From the NCBI RefSeq assembly GCF_900182985.1, contig NZ_FXUY01000001.1, positions 4,154,001 to 4,218,000 on the forward strand: a DNA stretch of 64,000 nt, in the 5' to 3' direction. The translations under genes and the position numbers were made by a program. The notes below the pieces were generated by a model. That model was not told the DNA's origin. It worked only from the letters and a program-made list of their open reading frames with translations, and made no database searches. Positions within the stretch are counted from its first letter, which is position 1; every line of letters begins with the position of its first letter. The stretch comes from Pseudomonas helmanticensis. GTDB taxonomy: Bacteria > Pseudomonadota > Gammaproteobacteria > Pseudomonadales > Pseudomonadaceae. Shown one piece after another: positions 62,955 through 64,000 of the stretch.

Positions 62955-64000
62955 ATGACTGTCCGCGCCACCAGTAAAAACCCTCTGAATTTCACGGCCG
63001 AATCGAGCCTGTTGCGCCACGCCGTTCGGGCGGCGCTGTTTTCTACCGCCCTGGGTGTGGCGGTGTTGCCTAGCGTGAGTCTGGCGGCCGGCACGGCCAA
63101 CAGTGAAGTCGGCCAGCGCTTCAGCATTGCTGCCGGGCCGTTGGGCGAAGCGTTGAATCAGTTCGCGCGTCAGGCCGGCATCACCCTGTCGATGACGCCA
63201 CAGCAGACTCAAGGACACCAATCGCCGGGTGTGCAGGGCGAGTATTCAACCGATCAGGCGCTGAGCCATTTGCTCGGCGGTTCGGGTCTGGAAGCTGTCA
63301 GCCAGGATGGCAGCAGCTACATCCTGCGCCCGATCGCGGAGACCGAAGCGCTGGCTTTACCGACCACCGATATCAAAGGCTTCGCCCTCGGCAACGCGCT
63401 GGGCAGCATGGACGGCTACAACGCGACACACAGCCAGATCGCCACCAAAACCAGTACCGCATTGCTGGAAACGTCGCAAAGCGTGTCCGTGGTCACTCGC
63501 GAGCAAATGGACGACCAGGGCTCGCAAACCGTCTCGCAGGCGATGCGCTACACCCCCGGCGTGCTGACCAATCCCTACGGCGCCACTCACCGCTACGACT
63601 ACGTGGCGATGCGCGGTTTCAACGACGGCTCGGTGGATAACATCTACCTCGATGGCCTCAAGTCGATGGGCGACAGCGGCACTTACAGCACCATGCAGGT
63701 CGATCCGTATTTCCTTGAGCGCGTGGATATTCTCAAGGGTCCATCCTCGGTGCTGTACGGCCGCAGTTCGCCGGGCGGGTTGGTGGCACTGACCAGCAAA
63801 AAGCCGTTGTACGAGGCTTACCATCAGGTCCAGGCCACGGTTGGCACGCAGGGGCAGCGCGGGGTCGGTTTCGACTTCAGCGGCCCGGTCGATGACGAAA
63901 AGCGCATCGCCTATCGTCTGATCGGTTTAACGGATCAGTCCGACACCCAATTCGACCACAATAAAGAAAAGCGCTACGCCCTGGCGCCGACCGTCAGCAT
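62955..64000 (+). CDS. TonB-dependent siderophore receptor with STN signalling domain (3' end missing)
   Basis: About 348 residues are visible, cut by the right edge. A Sec signal runs to about residue 45 (VLPSVSLAAG). The STN domain follows (FSIAAGPLGEALNQFARQAGITL, about 55-110), then a TonB-box-like stretch (about 130) and the plug domain (SVSVVTREQMDDQGSQTVSQAM, MRGFNDGSVDNIYLDGLKS, VDILKGPSSVLYGRSSPGGLV). The plug resembles ferrichrome-type receptors (FiuA/FhuA), so a hydroxamate siderophore is a reasonable guess. It is 88 bp downstream of the FecR-like gene and probably driven by the adjacent sigma. Confidence 0.9.
   Translation, partial: MTVRATSKNPLNFTAESSLLRHAVRAALFSTALGVAVLPSVSLAAGTANSEVGQRFSIAAGPLGEALNQFARQAGITLSMTPQQTQGHQSPGVQGEYSTDQALSHLLGGSGLEAVSQDGSSYILRPIAETEALALPTTDIKGFALGNALGSMDGYNATHSQIATKTSTALLETSQSVSVVTREQMDDQGSQTVSQAMRYTPGVLTNPYGATHRYDYVAMRGFNDGSVDNIYLDGLKSMGDSGTYSTMQVDPYFLERVDILKGPSSVLYGRSSPGGLVALTSKKPLYEAYHQVQATVGTQGQRGVGFDFSGPVDDEKRIAYRLIGLTDQSDTQFDHNKEKRYALAPTVS

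Overview
The window looks like a chromosomal segment of a fluorescent-group Pseudomonas (P. fluorescens/P. koreensis-like). The evidence is a high G+C content, Pseudomonas-type REP palindromes, a complete lap adhesin locus in the arrangement known from P. fluorescens Pf0-1, an mgo/pvf-type diazeniumdiolate operon and a FecI/FecR/TonB-receptor triad. Species is inferred from gene content only.

Region 1 (1-14504) is a surface-protein locus. A giant protein with an N-terminal LEPR-XLL motif and a DUF4347 domain runs off the left edge on the minus strand. It continues with a glycine-rich stretch and thirteen 102-residue Ig-like repeats. Next to it are a sulfotransferase, a GT39-type membrane glycosyltransferase, a phage-tail-collar (microcystin-dependent-protein-like) protein with a DUF6916 partner, a GNAT acetyltransferase, and an operon of three adaptor-like proteins. 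One of these is an M50 site-2 protease fused to a HlyD-like module and another is a GAF-HlyD fusion. No ABC ATPase, RND pump or TolC is encoded in this block. I consider it the best candidate for an under-described secretion/processing system.

Region 2 (14659-25163) holds a doubtful small ORF, a NYN-domain nuclease-like gene directly behind a terminator hairpin, an EmrB-EmrA-OMF tripartite efflux operon with a REP pair at the start of the OMF gene, a LysR regulator, and a TauD-like dioxygenase plus sulfonate-type ABC importer operon.

Region 3 (25164-51809) is the lap biofilm system. lapE-lapB-lapC encode the type I exporter. lapA encodes a 6011-residue adhesin with a retention module, 46 repeats of 100 residues, a vWA domain, RTX repeats and a C-terminal secretion signal. 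lapG-lapD encode the periplasmic protease and its c-di-GMP receptor. In the established model, LapD binding c-di-GMP sequesters LapG so LapA stays on the surface; when c-di-GMP falls, LapG cuts the TAAG site and LapA is released.

Region 4 (52006-59060) is a GntR regulator with an apparent self-operator, then mgoB-mgoC-mgoA-mgoD (pvfA-D), which makes a small diazeniumdiolate/pyrazine-N-oxide type signal. Region 5 (59172-64000) has an amino-acid-type dCache chemoreceptor and a Fur-box-preceded FecI-FecR-TonB receptor operon cut by the right edge. Several intergenic spaces carry REP/palindromic elements of two sequence families.
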